In this document: positions 18,435 to 27,047 of the stretch, one piece after another | Position numbering within the stretch: position 1 is the stretch's first letter | Layout: each line of letters begins with the position of its first letter | NCBI RefSeq assembly: GCF_023897015.1 | Contig: NZ_JAMHFY010000007.1 | Location: forward strand, 124,001 to 188,000 | Length of the DNA: 64,000 bases | Direction: 5' to 3' | Source of the DNA: Desulfosporosinus nitroreducens | GTDB lineage: Bacteria; Bacillota; Desulfitobacteriia; Desulfitobacteriales; Desulfitobacteriaceae | Position numbers and translations under genes: made by a program | The notes under the pieces: model-generated | What the model saw: only the letters and a program-made list of their open reading frames with translations | Databases searched by the model: none | Told to the model about the DNA's origin: nothing

Positions 18435-18801
18435 GGGATTCTTCCTTACCCGTTTCATCGGACACCTTAACATCTTTTAGTAATTTTGCAATGTGTGCAC
18501 CATGTTGAATGGAAGGATCGTATTTGAAAACGATCGATGGAACATGTCTGAGTCTTACCCGTTTTCCAATTTCAGATCGAACATACCCTGCCGCGCGATT
18601 CAAGGCATCCAATGATGCATTTCCTTCATCCTCAGTGCCCAAAACACTTATATACACTTTTGCGTGTGATAAATCATCTGCAACATCCACACTTGTGAGA
18701 GTAACAAATCCAATACGAGGATCCTTTAACTCCACTCGAATAAGTTGAGAGATTTCCTCTTTAAGTGTTTCCGCTAACCGATTGGGTCGATGTTTTGACA
18801 T
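18427..18801 (-). CDS. rbfA: Ribosome-binding factor A
   Basis: RbfA assists maturation of the 30S subunit, binding near the 16S 5' end. The KH-like protein is 124 residues with the family blocks RLAETLKEEISQLI, LKDPRIGFVTLTSVDV and LRHVPSIVFKYDPS. A ggaggtatt site precedes the ATG. No ylxP gene lies between infB and rbfA, unlike B. subtilis. Confidence 0.95.
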   Translation of the reverse strand: MSKHRPNRLAETLKEEISQLIRVELKDPRIGFVTLTSVDVADDLSHAKVYISVLGTEDEGNASLDALNRAAGYVRSEIGKRVRLRHVPSIVFKYDPSIQHGAHIAKLLKDVKVSDETGKEESHE

Positions 18802-18829
18802 ACCTAATACCTCCAGGGCTGATTTACTG

Positions 18830-21800
18830 CTATAATGTCCGCTTTACTTCTTCCATAACAAATGCCTCAATAGTGTCTCCCTCTTTGACATCATTATACT
18901 TTTCTATGCCAATTCCGCATTCGTAACCCTCAGCAACTTCTTTTGCATCATCTTTAAAGCGCTTAAGAGATTCCATAACGCCTTCATGGATTACTATACT
19001 ATCACGAATAACGCGCACTTTTGCAGAACGTATGATTTTTCCTTCTGTCACCATACAACCAGCGACCGTTCCCGCTTTAGGGACTTTAAAGACCATACGG
19101 ACTTCAGCCTTGCCTACGACAACCTCTTTGAAGGAAGGATCCAGCAAGCCAGTCATAGCAGCTTTAACATCCTCAATGGCATCATAGATGACTCGGTAAA
19201 GTCTCACATCTACGCTATCCAGTTCAGCCGTCGCCTTCGCGTTGGCATCTGGTCGGACATTAAAGCCCAAAATAATTGCATTTGAAGCTGACGCGAGCAT
19301 AATGTCATTTTTATTGATTGCACCGACCCCGCCATGAATTGGATTGACGCGTACCTCACTCGTCGAAAGACGAAGTAAGGACTGCTTTAAGGCTTCGACT
19401 GAACCTTGTACATCTGCCTTAATGATAATGTTTAGGTCTTTGATCTCGCCCTCTTTTATCTTATCAAAAAGGTCTTCTAAGCTCACTTTAACAGCCACGC
19501 TTTGCTTGGACTCTGCTACTTTTCGTACAGCAATACGTGCCGATGTTATTTGACGAGCCAATTTTTCATCTGCTACAACATAGAAAGGTTCCCCAGCTTC
19601 AGGCACTTCGGACAAACCATGCACTTCCACGGGCATGGAGGGACCGGCCTTTTTAACACGTCGGCCTTTTTCATCCAACATGGCCTTAATTCGACCATAG
19701 GCACAGCCGGCAACAGCCACATCTCCAATGTTAAGCGTACCCTTGGAAATAAGAACGGTAGCGACAGGTCCTTTACCCTTATCTAATTCGGCTTCGATGA
19801 CTGTGCCAGCAGCCGGACGATTGGGATTTGCTTTAAAATCACGAACTTCAGCGACTAATAAAATCATCTCAAGAAGTTGTTCGATGTTTAGTTGACTTTT
19901 TGCCGATACAGGAACGGCAATCGTATCTCCGCCCCATTCTTCAACGACAAGACCGTACTCGGTCAGTTCCTGTTTTACTTTTTCAGGAACTGCATTTTCT
20001 TTATCTATCTTATTAATAGCTACAATGATAGGCACGTCAGCTGCTTTAGCATGATTTATAGCCTCAATGGTTTGTGGCATAATTCCATCATCAGCCGCTA
20101 CTACCAATATAGCGATATCAGTTACTTGAGCACCACGAGCACGCATAGAGGTAAAAGCTTCATGCCCAGGTGTATCCAAGAAGGTAATCTTTTGACCATT
20201 AATTTCAACTTGATAAGCCCCGATGTGTTGAGTAATTCCTCCCGCCTCCGAAGCCGTTACATGTGTTGTTCGAATAGCATCAAGAAGGGAAGTTTTTCCG
20301 TGGTCGACATGTCCCATTACGGTAACTACAGGTGGACGGAAAACGAGGTCTTTTGGATCATCTTGGATCTCTTCAATAACAGCCATTGATTTCTCGGCTT
20401 TAACCTCAACCGTAACACCCATTTCACCTGCCAGGATGGTGGCTGTTTCAATGTCCAATTCTTGATTAATTGTAGCCATAACTCCCAGAGTCATAAGCTG
20501 TTTAATCAGTTCCCCAGCCTTACGGCTCATTTTAGAGGCTAAATCTTGGACAGATATTGATCCTTGTATCACAATATGCTTTGGAGTCGTATCCCTAACT
20601 TCTTTTTTTGGATGTTTTTGAAAGCGTCTATGTGGTGACCGGATGGCATTTTCTCTTTCTTTTTCTACTTCACGTTTCCGTTCATAAGCCTTATCCTGGG
20701 CCTTCTTATTTGCAGGCATCTGTCTTTTAGCTTGCTCTACGATGATTGGTGACGGCGGGGCACCTCCACCAGCACGTGGAGCCATTCCTGGACGATTACC
20801 TTGCGATTGACCTTGATATCCTGGACGGGCACCTTGCGGTTGACCCTGATATCCTGGTCGGGGACCTTGCTGCTGACCTTGATATCCTGGTCGCGGGCCT
20901 TGCGGCTGACCCTGATATCCTGGTCGCGGGCCTTGCGGCTGACCTTGATACCCTGGTCGCGGGCCTTGCGGCTGACCTTGATACCCTGGTCGCGGGCCTT
21001 GCGGCTGACCTTGGTACCCTGGTCGCGGGCCTTGCGGCTGACCTTGATACCCTGGTCGCGGACCTTGCGGCTGACCTTGATACCCTGGTCGCGGACCTTG
21101 CGGCTGACCTTGGTACCCTGGACGCGGACCTTGCGGCTGACCTTGGTACCCTGGACGCGGGCCTTGCGGCTGACCTTGGTACCCTGGTCGCGGACCTTGC
21201 GGCTGGCCTTGATATCCTGGTCGCGGACCTTGCGGCTGGCCTTGATATCCTGGTCGCGGACCTTGCGGCTGGCCTTGATATCCTGGACGCGGACCTTGTG
21301 GCTGGCCTTGATATCCTGGTCCCGAGCCTTGCGGCTGACCTTGATACCCTGGTCTAGGGCCTTGCGGCTGACCTTGATACCCTGGTCTAGGGCCTTGCGG
21401 TTGACCTTGATATCCTGGACGCGGACCTTGCGGCTGACCTTGGTACCCTGGACGCGGACCTTGCGGCTGGCCTTGATATCCTGGTCGCGGACCTTGCGGC
21501 TGGCCTTGATATCCTGGTCGCGGACCTTGCGGCTGGCCTTGATATCCTGGTCGAGGGCCTTGCGGACGTCCTTCTAATTCCGAATTAGGATTTTGAGACT
21601 GCCCTTCTGTACCCTGACGAGGACCTTGTGACTGTCGTTCTATTGCCGAACGGGGTTCTTTCAGCTTACCTTCTTGTGCTGATTCAGATACTATTGGCCT
21701 TTTTTCCTCAGTATTTTTGTGTTCAGAATGCTCCAAATTTATCTCCTTTCCTTTCAGTTGGTTCCTTAATCGATCTGCGTCATTTTGATCGACCGTACTT

Positions 21801-21901
21801 AAATGGTTTTTCACATCAGTTCCCATAGCCACGAGTCTTGTCATCACTTCTTTACTGCTAAAATTCAATTCTTTTGCTAATTCATGAACACGAATACTCA
21901 T
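18830..21901 (-). CDS. infB: Translation initiation factor IF-2 with a large 11-residue tandem repeat
   Basis: IF-2 is the GTPase that brings initiator tRNA to the 30S subunit. An N-terminal IF2N domain ([19 protein letters not shown]) is followed by a low-complexity linker, a second IF2N domain, the G domain (GHVDHGKT near residue 528, DTPGHE, NKID) and C-terminal domains. The 1023 residues exceed the usual 700-900 because residues roughly 111-363 contain 23 GYQG-centred copies of the unit [11 protein letters not shown], with degenerate copies at both edges. The repeat is in frame and gene integrity is intact. An ATG with gggggtgg site starts it, 44 bases after ylxQ. Confidence 0.98.
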   Translation of the reverse strand: MSIRVHELAKELNFSSKEVMTRLVAMGTDVKNHLSTVDQNDADRLRNQLKGKEINLEHSEHKNTEEKRPIVSESAQEGKLKEPRSAIERQSQGPRQGTEGQSQNPNSELEGRPQGPRPGYQGQPQGPRPGYQGQPQGPRPGYQGQPQGPRPGYQGQPQGPRPGYQGQPQGPRPGYQGQPQGPRPGYQGQPQGSGPGYQGQPQGPRPGYQGQPQGPRPGYQGQPQGPRPGYQGQPQGPRPGYQGQPQGPRPGYQGQPQGPRPGYQGQPQGPRPGYQGQPQGPRPGYQGQPQGPRPGYQGQPQGPRPGYQGQPQGPRPGYQGQPQGPRPGYQGQPQGPRPGYQGQQQGPRPGYQGQPQGARPGYQGQSQGNRPGMAPRAGGGAPPSPIIVEQAKRQMPANKKAQDKAYERKREVEKERENAIRSPHRRFQKHPKKEVRDTTPKHIVIQGSISVQDLASKMSRKAGELIKQLMTLGVMATINQELDIETATILAGEMGVTVEVKAEKSMAVIEEIQDDPKDLVFRPPVVTVMGHVDHGKTSLLDAIRTTHVTASEAGGITQHIGAYQVEINGQKITFLDTPGHEAFTSMRARGAQVTDIAILVVAADDGIMPQTIEAINHAKAADVPIIVAINKIDKENAVPEKVKQELTEYGLVVEEWGGDTIAVPVSAKSQLNIEQLLEMILLVAEVRDFKANPNRPAAGTVIEAELDKGKGPVATVLISKGTLNIGDVAVAGCAYGRIKAMLDEKGRRVKKAGPSMPVEVHGLSEVPEAGEPFYVVADEKLARQITSARIAVRKVAESKQSVAVKVSLEDLFDKIKEGEIKDLNIIIKADVQGSVEALKQSLLRLSTSEVRVNPIHGGVGAINKNDIMLASASNAIILGFNVRPDANAKATAELDSVDVRLYRVIYDAIEDVKAAMTGLLDPSFKEVVVGKAEVRMVFKVPKAGTVAGCMVTEGKIIRSAKVRVIRDSIVIHEGVMESLKRFKDDAKEVAEGYECGIGIEKYNDVKEGDTIEAFVMEEVKRTL
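20811..21570. repeat. 33-bp tandem repeat array inside infB
   Basis: I count 23 consecutive 33-base units on the DNA, each recognisable by ccttgatatcctgg or its synonymous variants (gataccctgg, ggtaccctgg). Units differ mainly at third codon positions, and blocks of like units recur (for example units with gccttgatatcc at 21207-21338 and 21471-21570), which suggests multi-unit duplications. The unit length is a multiple of three, so copy changes keep the frame. Edge units are degenerate. Confidence 0.95.
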
Positions 21902-21945
21902 TTAACCACCCCCACATAATCGGCTCCCACATTACGCTCCAAGCA

Positions 21946-22242
21946 TCAGCTCCTTGCTAGTAATATAGCCTTAGCAAACCCTTGATCCAAAATAAGCACT
22001 GCTGAACGCGGCGAAAGTCCTATAGAACATCCTAGTTCTAGCTTTGTACCAGTGATATACACTGGTAATTTTATATCATTAGCCCACAGAGTATACTTTT
22101 TTTGTGCTCCGTGAGCATCCTCCGCTATGATAAGAAGAAAGCCTTTTCTTTTTTTAATCATGGCCTCAATTTGAGCATCTCCAGAAGCAATTTTTCCGGC
22201 CCGCCGAGCAATTCCAATTAAAGATTGGGTACGTGTATTCAC
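21946..22242 (-). CDS. ylxQ: YlxQ, L7Ae/L30e-like RNA-binding protein
   Basis: The 98-residue product has the L7Ae fold marks: LIGIARRAGKIASGDAQIE at the start and LLIIAEDAHGAQKKY in the middle, and it lies between ylxR and infB as expected. Members bind kink-turn-type RNA; the exact cellular target is not settled. The start is GTG and overlaps the ylxR stop by 4 bases (GTGA), indicating coupling. Confidence 0.92.
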   Translation of the reverse strand: MNTRTQSLIGIARRAGKIASGDAQIEAMIKKRKGFLLIIAEDAHGAQKKYTLWANDIKLPVYITGTKLELGCSIGLSPRSAVLILDQGFAKAILLARS

Positions 22243-22502
22243 AAAGATATTTTTCCTTCCAAGTGAGTAAAAACTGCTGGATCTACATCCACTCCAAAAG
22301 CTTTCCTGAAGCGACGCTCTTTGACGGCGGTTTGAAAACAGACAGAATTAGAGCAAAGGTATGCGCCACGACCATTCCGTTTTCCAGTGGGATCGAGCTC
22401 TACAATTCCTTCTGGAGTTCTAACGATTCGCAAAAGCTCTTTTTTGGGCTTCATTTCTTGGCACCCTAAGCACATCCGCATCGGGACTTTTCGTGTCTTC
22501 AT
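22239..22502 (-). CDS. rnpM: YlxR/RnpM family RNA-binding protein
   Basis: The 87-residue YlxR family (DUF448) protein has the conserved RMCLGCQEMKPKKELLRIVR start, the GRGAYLC motif around residues 45-51 and the basic helix VKERRFRKAF. YlxR has recently been described as a modulator of RNase P in B. subtilis (RnpM); that role here is by homology. It follows nusA by 4 bases and overlaps ylxQ. Confidence 0.93.
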   Translation of the reverse strand: MKTRKVPMRMCLGCQEMKPKKELLRIVRTPEGIVELDPTGKRNGRGAYLCSNSVCFQTAVKERRFRKAFGVDVDPAVFTHLEGKISL

Positions 22503-22506
22503 ACCA

Positions 22507-23886
22507 TCACCCCTTTCCTTTCTTTTTTTTCTCCTTAGGACGCTCGTTGATGCCAGTTAATAAATCCTCAACTATTTTATCCGGGACTGCTTCAGTAACT
22601 ATCGGATCGACATCATTTTCAAGGGGCTCCAGCTCCTCTGCATATCCGGCATATGTTTCATTCTCATTATTTTCAGCGTTTTCGGTAAGTTTTAGCCCTT
22701 GTGTAACCGTGTCTTCTTGATACTCTTGTTCTTCTTGATACTCTTGATATCCATCGGATTCTGCGTACTCATCATATTCAGAGTATTCCTCATATTCGCC
22801 ATACTCATCATAATTTTCATACTCTTCTTGTCCTTGGGGAATGATATTATGAGCGATGGCCTGAGATTCACTTTTTATATCAATCTTCCAACCCGTAAGT
22901 TTGGCCGCTAATCGTGCGTTTTGTCCCTCTTTTCCAATCGCCAAAGAAAGCTGATAATCCGGAACCACAACAATAGCAACCTTTTCATTGAGTTTAGGAT
23001 ATACTTGTAAGACTTTTGCAGGAGATAGGGAATTAGCCACAAATTCTTGGGGATCGATTGAGAAGTTTACAATATCAATCTTTTCTCCTTTTAATTCTGT
23101 GACAATAGTCTGTACGCGCACTCCTTTAGGGCCAACACATGCTCCTACAGGGTCAACGTTTGGATCACGTGAATAAACTGCGATTTTGGAGCGAGCTCCA
23201 GCTTCACGAGAAACTCCCTTTATTTCTACGATCCCGTCATGTATCTCAGGAACTTCAAGCTCAAATAAACGTTTTATTAAGCCTGGATGTGTTCGGGAAA
23301 GCATAATCTGTGGGCCCTTCGTCGTTTTCTTAACCTCTACGACATAGGTTTTGATACGCTCAAACGATTGATATCCTTCTCCAGGTATTTGTTCCTGTGC
23401 AGGAAGTACAGCTTCTACTTTCCCTAAATCAACAATGACATTCTTCTGTTCATACCGCTGGACAACTCCGGTAACGATATCCCCTTCACGATTGACAAAT
23501 TCGTCATAAATCATGCCGCGTTCTGCTTCTCTAATGCGTTGTACGACAACTTGCTTCGCAGTTTGCGCAGCAATTCGCCCAAACTCACGAGGAGTTACTT
23601 CGTATTCCACAATGTCTTCAAGTTGGTAATTAGGATCCAGATTACGCGCCTCCACCAAGCTAACCTGAGTCCGAGCATCCTCCACGAGATCGACAACGGT
23701 TTTACGGGCATAAACTTTAAACTCACCGGTTAAACGATCAATAAGAACTCGTACATTTTGTAATGATCCGAAATTCTTCTTGTATGCGGAAATCAGTGCA
23801 GCCTCAATCGCCTCAAATAGAATTTCTGCAGAAATTCCCCGTCCTTTTTCTAACTCGTGAAGGGCCTCGATGAACTCCATATTCAT
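22507..23886 (-). CDS. nusA: Transcription factor NusA with an acidic Glu-Tyr tail
   Basis: NusA modulates pausing, termination and antitermination. The N-terminal domain (EFIEALHELEKGRGIS), the S1 domain (GDIVTGVVQRYE near residue 135) and two KH domains (GPKGVRVQTIVTEL, IGKEGQNARLAAKL near residue 320) are normal. After about residue 350 an unusual tail follows: a run of three-residue E-Y units (EEY, DEY, GEY, SEY, with ten tyrosines in about 40 residues), more acidic sequence, and a basic Lys-rich end. B. subtilis NusA ends near residue 370, so the tail is an addition of about 90 residues. It leads the ylxR-ylxQ-infB block. Confidence 0.97.
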   Translation of the reverse strand: MNMEFIEALHELEKGRGISAEILFEAIEAALISAYKKNFGSLQNVRVLIDRLTGEFKVYARKTVVDLVEDARTQVSLVEARNLDPNYQLEDIVEYEVTPREFGRIAAQTAKQVVVQRIREAERGMIYDEFVNREGDIVTGVVQRYEQKNVIVDLGKVEAVLPAQEQIPGEGYQSFERIKTYVVEVKKTTKGPQIMLSRTHPGLIKRLFELEVPEIHDGIVEIKGVSREAGARSKIAVYSRDPNVDPVGACVGPKGVRVQTIVTELKGEKIDIVNFSIDPQEFVANSLSPAKVLQVYPKLNEKVAIVVVPDYQLSLAIGKEGQNARLAAKLTGWKIDIKSESQAIAHNIIPQGQEEYENYDEYGEYEEYSEYDEYAESDGYQEYQEEQEYQEDTVTQGLKLTENAENNENETYAGYAEELEPLENDVDPIVTEAVPDKIVEDLLTGINERPKEKKKKGKG

Positions 23887-23924
23887 TTTTCCTTTTTCCT
23901 CCTTATTCTATTGTAAAAAATAAT

Positions 23925-24383
23925 CTAAAAATCCAGTGCCAAATGAGTTTTCTTTACCAACGTGCGTGGAATGGCGACACGCTCATCATTGTATTCTAAA
24001 ACGATCTCATCGTTGATTAGTCCAACAAGATTTCCGGAAAATTTCTTGTACCCTTGAAACTGGGAACTGGTATGGACATTAACCAAACTTCCCTGAAAAC
24101 GAACAAAGTCCTCTTCCTTTTTAAGAGGACGTTCAAGTCCAGGAGAAGACACTTCCAACATATAGGCTTGCGGAATAGCATTTTTTTGATCAAGCATTTC
24201 ACTTACAATGTGGCTGATAGTTGAACAATCATCCATATCCACGCCACCGTCTTTATCTATGTAAAGGCGCAAATACCAATGCGCACCTTCCTTTAAGTAC
24301 TCTACATTGACTAATTCGAGGCCTTTCTCTCTTACGAGTGGTTCAACCATAGACGCGATTTGTTGTTCTATTGCTTCATTCAT
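23925..24383 (-). CDS. rimP: Ribosome maturation factor RimP
   Basis: RimP acts in 30S assembly. The 152-residue product from the ATG at 24383 (aaaggagcg site) carries VEYLKEGAHWYLRLYIDK, VDMDDCSTISH and EVSSPGLERPLKKEEDF, all family signatures. An upstream in-frame ATG at 24428 is less likely. It is the first gene of the nusA-infB operon. Confidence 0.95.
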   Translation of the reverse strand: MNEAIEQQIASMVEPLVREKGLELVNVEYLKEGAHWYLRLYIDKDGGVDMDDCSTISHIVSEMLDQKNAIPQAYMLEVSSPGLERPLKKEEDFVRFQGSLVNVHTSSQFQGYKKFSGNLVGLINDEIVLEYNDERVAIPRTLVKKTHLALDF

Positions 24384-24480
24384 ATGAATTCGCTCCTTTA
24401 AACGTAACGTAATGGACATTCTCCTCATAGTCTTACGAAGATGTCCTCAAGTTATACTTACGCTACGAATTGGACAAACG

Positions 24481-24506
24481 AAGGAGCGGGCTAGAACCCA
24501 CTCCTT
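24481..24506 (-). promoter_or_regulatory. Leader hairpin before rimP
   Basis: Arms aaggagtggg and cccgctcctt (one mismatch) form a 10-bp stem with a 6-base loop about 25 bases after the predicted start of transcription. On the minus strand it is followed by cgtttgtcc, not a strong U-run, so it may be a leader structure or weak attenuator. Confidence 0.5.
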
Positions 24507-24535
24507 ACCATCAAGACTACAAATTTCCTTATACT

Positions 24536-24564
24536 AATATAGCATATTCGTTAGAACTGTGCAA
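24536..24564 (-). promoter_or_regulatory. Candidate promoter of the rimP-nusA-infB operon
   Basis: On the minus strand TTGCAC and TATATT are spaced by 17 bases, about 150 bases before rimP. The spacing and -35/-10 match is good for sigma-A. The stretch between it and the ArsR gene holds only a small ORF (24658-24759). Confidence 0.6.
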
Positions 24565-24657
24565 CCTGCTACTAACTTTGACCAATTAAATCATGTTATA
24601 ATTTTAAAACACAACGAATCTCTAAAATTGCAAATGAAAAGGTAATACTTGATGTTG

Positions 24658-24759
24658 TTAAATAAGCAAATAGCCAAGATTATTAAAAGTATAACCAATG
24701 ATAATTATTCCAACTGTCACAAGTCCGGCAAAAACAACGAGAAGCTTGGTTTTGACCAC
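24658..24759 (-). CDS. Putative 33-residue membrane peptide downstream of arsR
   Basis: A 33-residue ORF starts at GTG, 23 bases after the arsR-like stop codon, with a ggggatgg site upstream. It has one hydrophobic helix (LLVVFAGLVTVGIIIIGYTF) after a short basic start MVKTK. It could be the remaining N-terminus of a permease gene of the kind often linked to ArsR regulators, or a genuine small membrane protein. There is no long coding region following it, so if a transporter was once here it is gone. Confidence 0.4.
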   Translation of the reverse strand: MVKTKLLVVFAGLVTVGIIIIGYTFNNLGYLLI

Positions 24760-24782
24760 TTTTTAATTCCATCCCCTTATCT

Positions 24783-25085
24783 TCACAGATGACTCGATGT
24801 ATTATCCATGTTTAGACCAATGTTATCAAACAACTGTTTTAATGCTTCAAGGTTCTTTCTATTAATAGAGTATTTCATCCAAACTCCATCACGCCTGCTG
24901 TCTACCAAACCACTTTCGCTTAAGATTTTCATATGGTACGAGAGGGTAGGCTGGGTGATGTTGAATTCCTCTAAAATATCGCAAGCACACAGTTCTCCAT
25001 TGGAAAGCATGTCAAATATTTTAAGCCTGGTTTCATCTGACAGGGCTTTCAAATACATGGCATGTACCCCATAATCCTCTTTCAA
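24783..25085 (-). CDS. ArsR-family metal/metalloid-responsive repressor
   Basis: A winged-helix repressor of 100 residues from a TTG start (25085) with a gaggtgag site. The helix-turn-helix region is DILEEFNITQPTLSYHMKILSESGLV, and the ELCACDI motif before it carries the cysteine pair that forms the alpha3 metal site in ArsR-type proteins (ELCVCDL). The inducer could be arsenite, antimonite or another soft metal; this is inferred. It is preceded by a very clear operator-promoter at 25116-25176 that it probably represses itself. The only gene it could control downstream is the 33-residue ORF. Confidence 0.85.
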   Translation of the reverse strand: MKEDYGVHAMYLKALSDETRLKIFDMLSNGELCACDILEEFNITQPTLSYHMKILSESGLVDSRRDGVWMKYSINRKNLEALKQLFDNIGLNMDNTSSHL

Positions 25086-25115
25086 AATTCTCACCTCGGC
25101 GATTAAAATTGCGCA

Positions 25116-25176
25116 ATACACATTGACACTTCTCTATGTCTATTATACGACGATATAGAGAGATGTCAATGTGTAT
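25116..25176 (-). promoter_or_regulatory. arsR promoter within a 22-base inverted-repeat operator
   Basis: The arms atacacattgacacttctcta-t (25116-25137) and its near-complete complement (25155-25176) flank a 17-base centre. On the minus strand TTGACA (25164-25169) and TATAAT (25142-25147), both perfect consensus, are spaced by 16 bases, so the -35 box lies inside one arm and the -10 box in the centre. This is what is expected of an autoregulated ArsR promoter. Confidence 0.8.
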
Positions 25177-25227
25177 GTTGTTTAAACTTCACTTCTATAA
25201 AACTTTTGATGTCCATACGGCAATAAC

Positions 25228-25287
25228 GTAAATTGGCATATATCCGTTGCCTTAATACTTTGAGGCAACGGATATATGCCAATTTAC
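25228..25287. repeat. Perfect 25-bp inverted repeat with 10-base loop
   Basis: The arm gtaaattggcatatatccgt continues for five more bases and is exactly complementary to 25263-25287. No U-run follows on either strand, and it is about 50 bases outside the arsR operator in a gene-free stretch (25086-25458). It could be a small structured RNA, a mobile-element remnant or a bidirectional terminator. Confidence 0.8.
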
Positions 25288-25458
25288 AATAAAGATTGTT
25301 TTAAATCAAAAAAGATTAGTTGACTAGCATTTAGGACGATTCATCAGTGCGTAATACAGTTTATTATCTTTAAGACCGTGGCATCTAAGGATCTCTCATT
25401 CTTCAATCGGCTTAAGTTAGTATTTCGATGGTTTTTTGAAACCACATTTCGATGGATA

Positions 25459-25944
25459 TTAATATTCTTCTCTTTTACCGAATTCAGCAGATTCTACCCA
25501 TTCTTCTGAGTGATTAATGAGGGTAACTATCTGATCAATTATTGCATAATGATCCTCTTCTTGTTTTATCAAGTATTCAAAAACCTTTTTCGACTCATTA
25601 TCCGTTGCTTCAGATAAGTATTTGCGATATAGGTTTATACTTTCTTTTTCATTTTCTAAAGCTGACCTGTACACATCAAGTTGATTAGGAACTTGTTTAA
25701 GTTCATTTTTAAGAGTCCCCAGGTCATTAAACACGCTTTTAGCTTCAGATAGCGTTTCACTTTGTTTTAAATCGAAGGATAATTTATTAACCTTATTTTC
25801 TAAAATCTTAGCATGTATATTTTCATCTTTCGCTAACAAAAGAAAGACAGTGCTTAAACTATTGTCCTTATTGATTTTAGCTTGCTCGGTGTAATATTTC
25901 TCTCCTTCAAGTTCCATTTTGATTGCAAACTCTAAAATATCCAT
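25459..25944 (-). CDS. Ferritin-like (rubrerythrin-type) four-helix protein
   Basis: The 161-residue protein has two four-helix-bundle carboxylate motifs: MELEGEKYY near residue 10, AKDENIHAKILE near residue 38, ENEKESINLYRKYL near 97 and KQEEDHYAIIDQ near 127. The spacing (E..., ExxH, E..., EExH) is that of diiron ferritin-like proteins, but it lacks a rubredoxin domain. An agggaggtt site starts it. Possible roles are peroxide or iron handling. It is transcribed alone. Confidence 0.75.
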   Translation of the reverse strand: MDILEFAIKMELEGEKYYTEQAKINKDNSLSTVFLLLAKDENIHAKILENKVNKLSFDLKQSETLSEAKSVFNDLGTLKNELKQVPNQLDVYRSALENEKESINLYRKYLSEATDNESKKVFEYLIKQEEDHYAIIDQIVTLINHSEEWVESAEFGKREEY

Positions 25945-26219
25945 AAACTAACCTCCCTAATAAATATTAGTATGCCCTTTTCGACGGGATGTGGAACAAT
26001 CAACTGATTACATTATAGTACTTATTATTTAAAATTACTATGACTTTATACTATTTATTAATAAGATAATTTAGAATTTAATTATATTCTTATTGTTCCT
26101 AAAAAAGACCTCAAAAATACGGGATTTAATACTTTGTTCAACGTTATTGGTCATGCGTTTCAATAACCATATCCTAAGAAAAGGAAGTTCTGAGCTCCAC
26201 AATGGAATGGAAATTCGGC

Positions 26220-27047
26220 CTATCTAACCCATAAATTCATGTCCTCAAAAGAACCTGCAATATGGCAATTATTAATCAGTCGCCCTTGATATCTGTATCC
26301 AAGTTTATAGAATACTCTATTCATCCCAAAAGACTGAGCGCGAGCTAATGTATATAGTATAAATGAACCATGCTTTTGAACTTCATGCTCTAAAATACCT
26401 AGTAAACGTTCGGACAGTGAATGTCCACGGTACTCTTCAATCGTTGCACAATCCGTCATTTCGCAACGATTAAAAAGATAATCAGGGTAAGCAGCTGCTA
26501 CCCCAATCAGTTTCTCTTGTGAAAACGCTCCAGCAAAAATATTTCCATTATGCATTAAAGAACTGATATACTGAGAACTTTCCACCGGGGATGGGTAGCT
26601 TATAAAAACTTGTGTTAATACTTGCGATATTTGTCGGGCAAAGGTTTCATCTAAAATCTTCAATTCCATTCCGATTGGCAAACTTTGTGACTGCTTAATT
26701 GGTTCCGTCCTAACCGTATACACAATATCATTCTCTTTTTGTATCTTATCTGAAAGTCCTCTTGCCTTAAAAACGTAATAGGCAAGGCTAACCGCAAATT
26801 CCTCATAGTCATAACGAAAGATGTTTCCTTCGATATGAAAGCCGCATTTCACAAATTTAGGTACATCTCTGGGCAAGGCCCATAGCCAAATTTTTTCCAA
26901 TTCCTTTGTAACTGCCAGATCAATAAGCTCCCGACTAAATAGAGAAGGCTTAGTTCCTAGTGGGTATCCGTTGACGACTAGGCGTTTATTCCTCTCATCC
27001 ACCGAAATGAGACTTGGGGAACTTACTGCGCCCCTAGTGTTAAACAT
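26220..27047 (-). CDS. ablB: Beta-lysine N6-acetyltransferase
   Basis: AblB acetylates beta-lysine at the epsilon amino group to make N6-acetyl-beta-lysine, a compatible solute. The GNAT domain is in the C-terminal half (IGVAAAYPDYLFNRCEMTDCATIEEYRGH around residues 180-210, then LYTLARAQSFGMNRVFYKLGYRYQGRL). The ATG at 27047 has a ggaggtggag site with good spacing; a GTG three codons upstream is possible. It overlaps the end of ablA by 8 bases, so the two are translated together. Confidence 0.9.
   Translation of the reverse strand: MFNTRGAVSSPSLISVDERNKRLVVNGYPLGTKPSLFSRELIDLAVTKELEKIWLWALPRDVPKFVKCGFHIEGNIFRYDYEEFAVSLAYYVFKARGLSDKIQKENDIVYTVRTEPIKQSQSLPIGMELKILDETFARQISQVLTQVFISYPSPVESSQYISSLMHNGNIFAGAFSQEKLIGVAAAYPDYLFNRCEMTDCATIEEYRGHSLSERLLGILEHEVQKHGSFILYTLARAQSFGMNRVFYKLGYRYQGRLINNCHIAGSFEDMNLWVR

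Noticed and set aside
18986-20389. Several plus-strand ORFs antisense to the infB G domain
   Set aside because: They lie fully inside a well supported gene on the other strand and have no coding signs of their own.
20746-21577. Two long plus-strand ORFs (203 and 258 codons) over the infB repeats
   Set aside because: A 33-base repeat without stops keeps all frames open, so these are antisense shadows; they have no ribosome-binding site and their proteins are just frame-shifted repeats.
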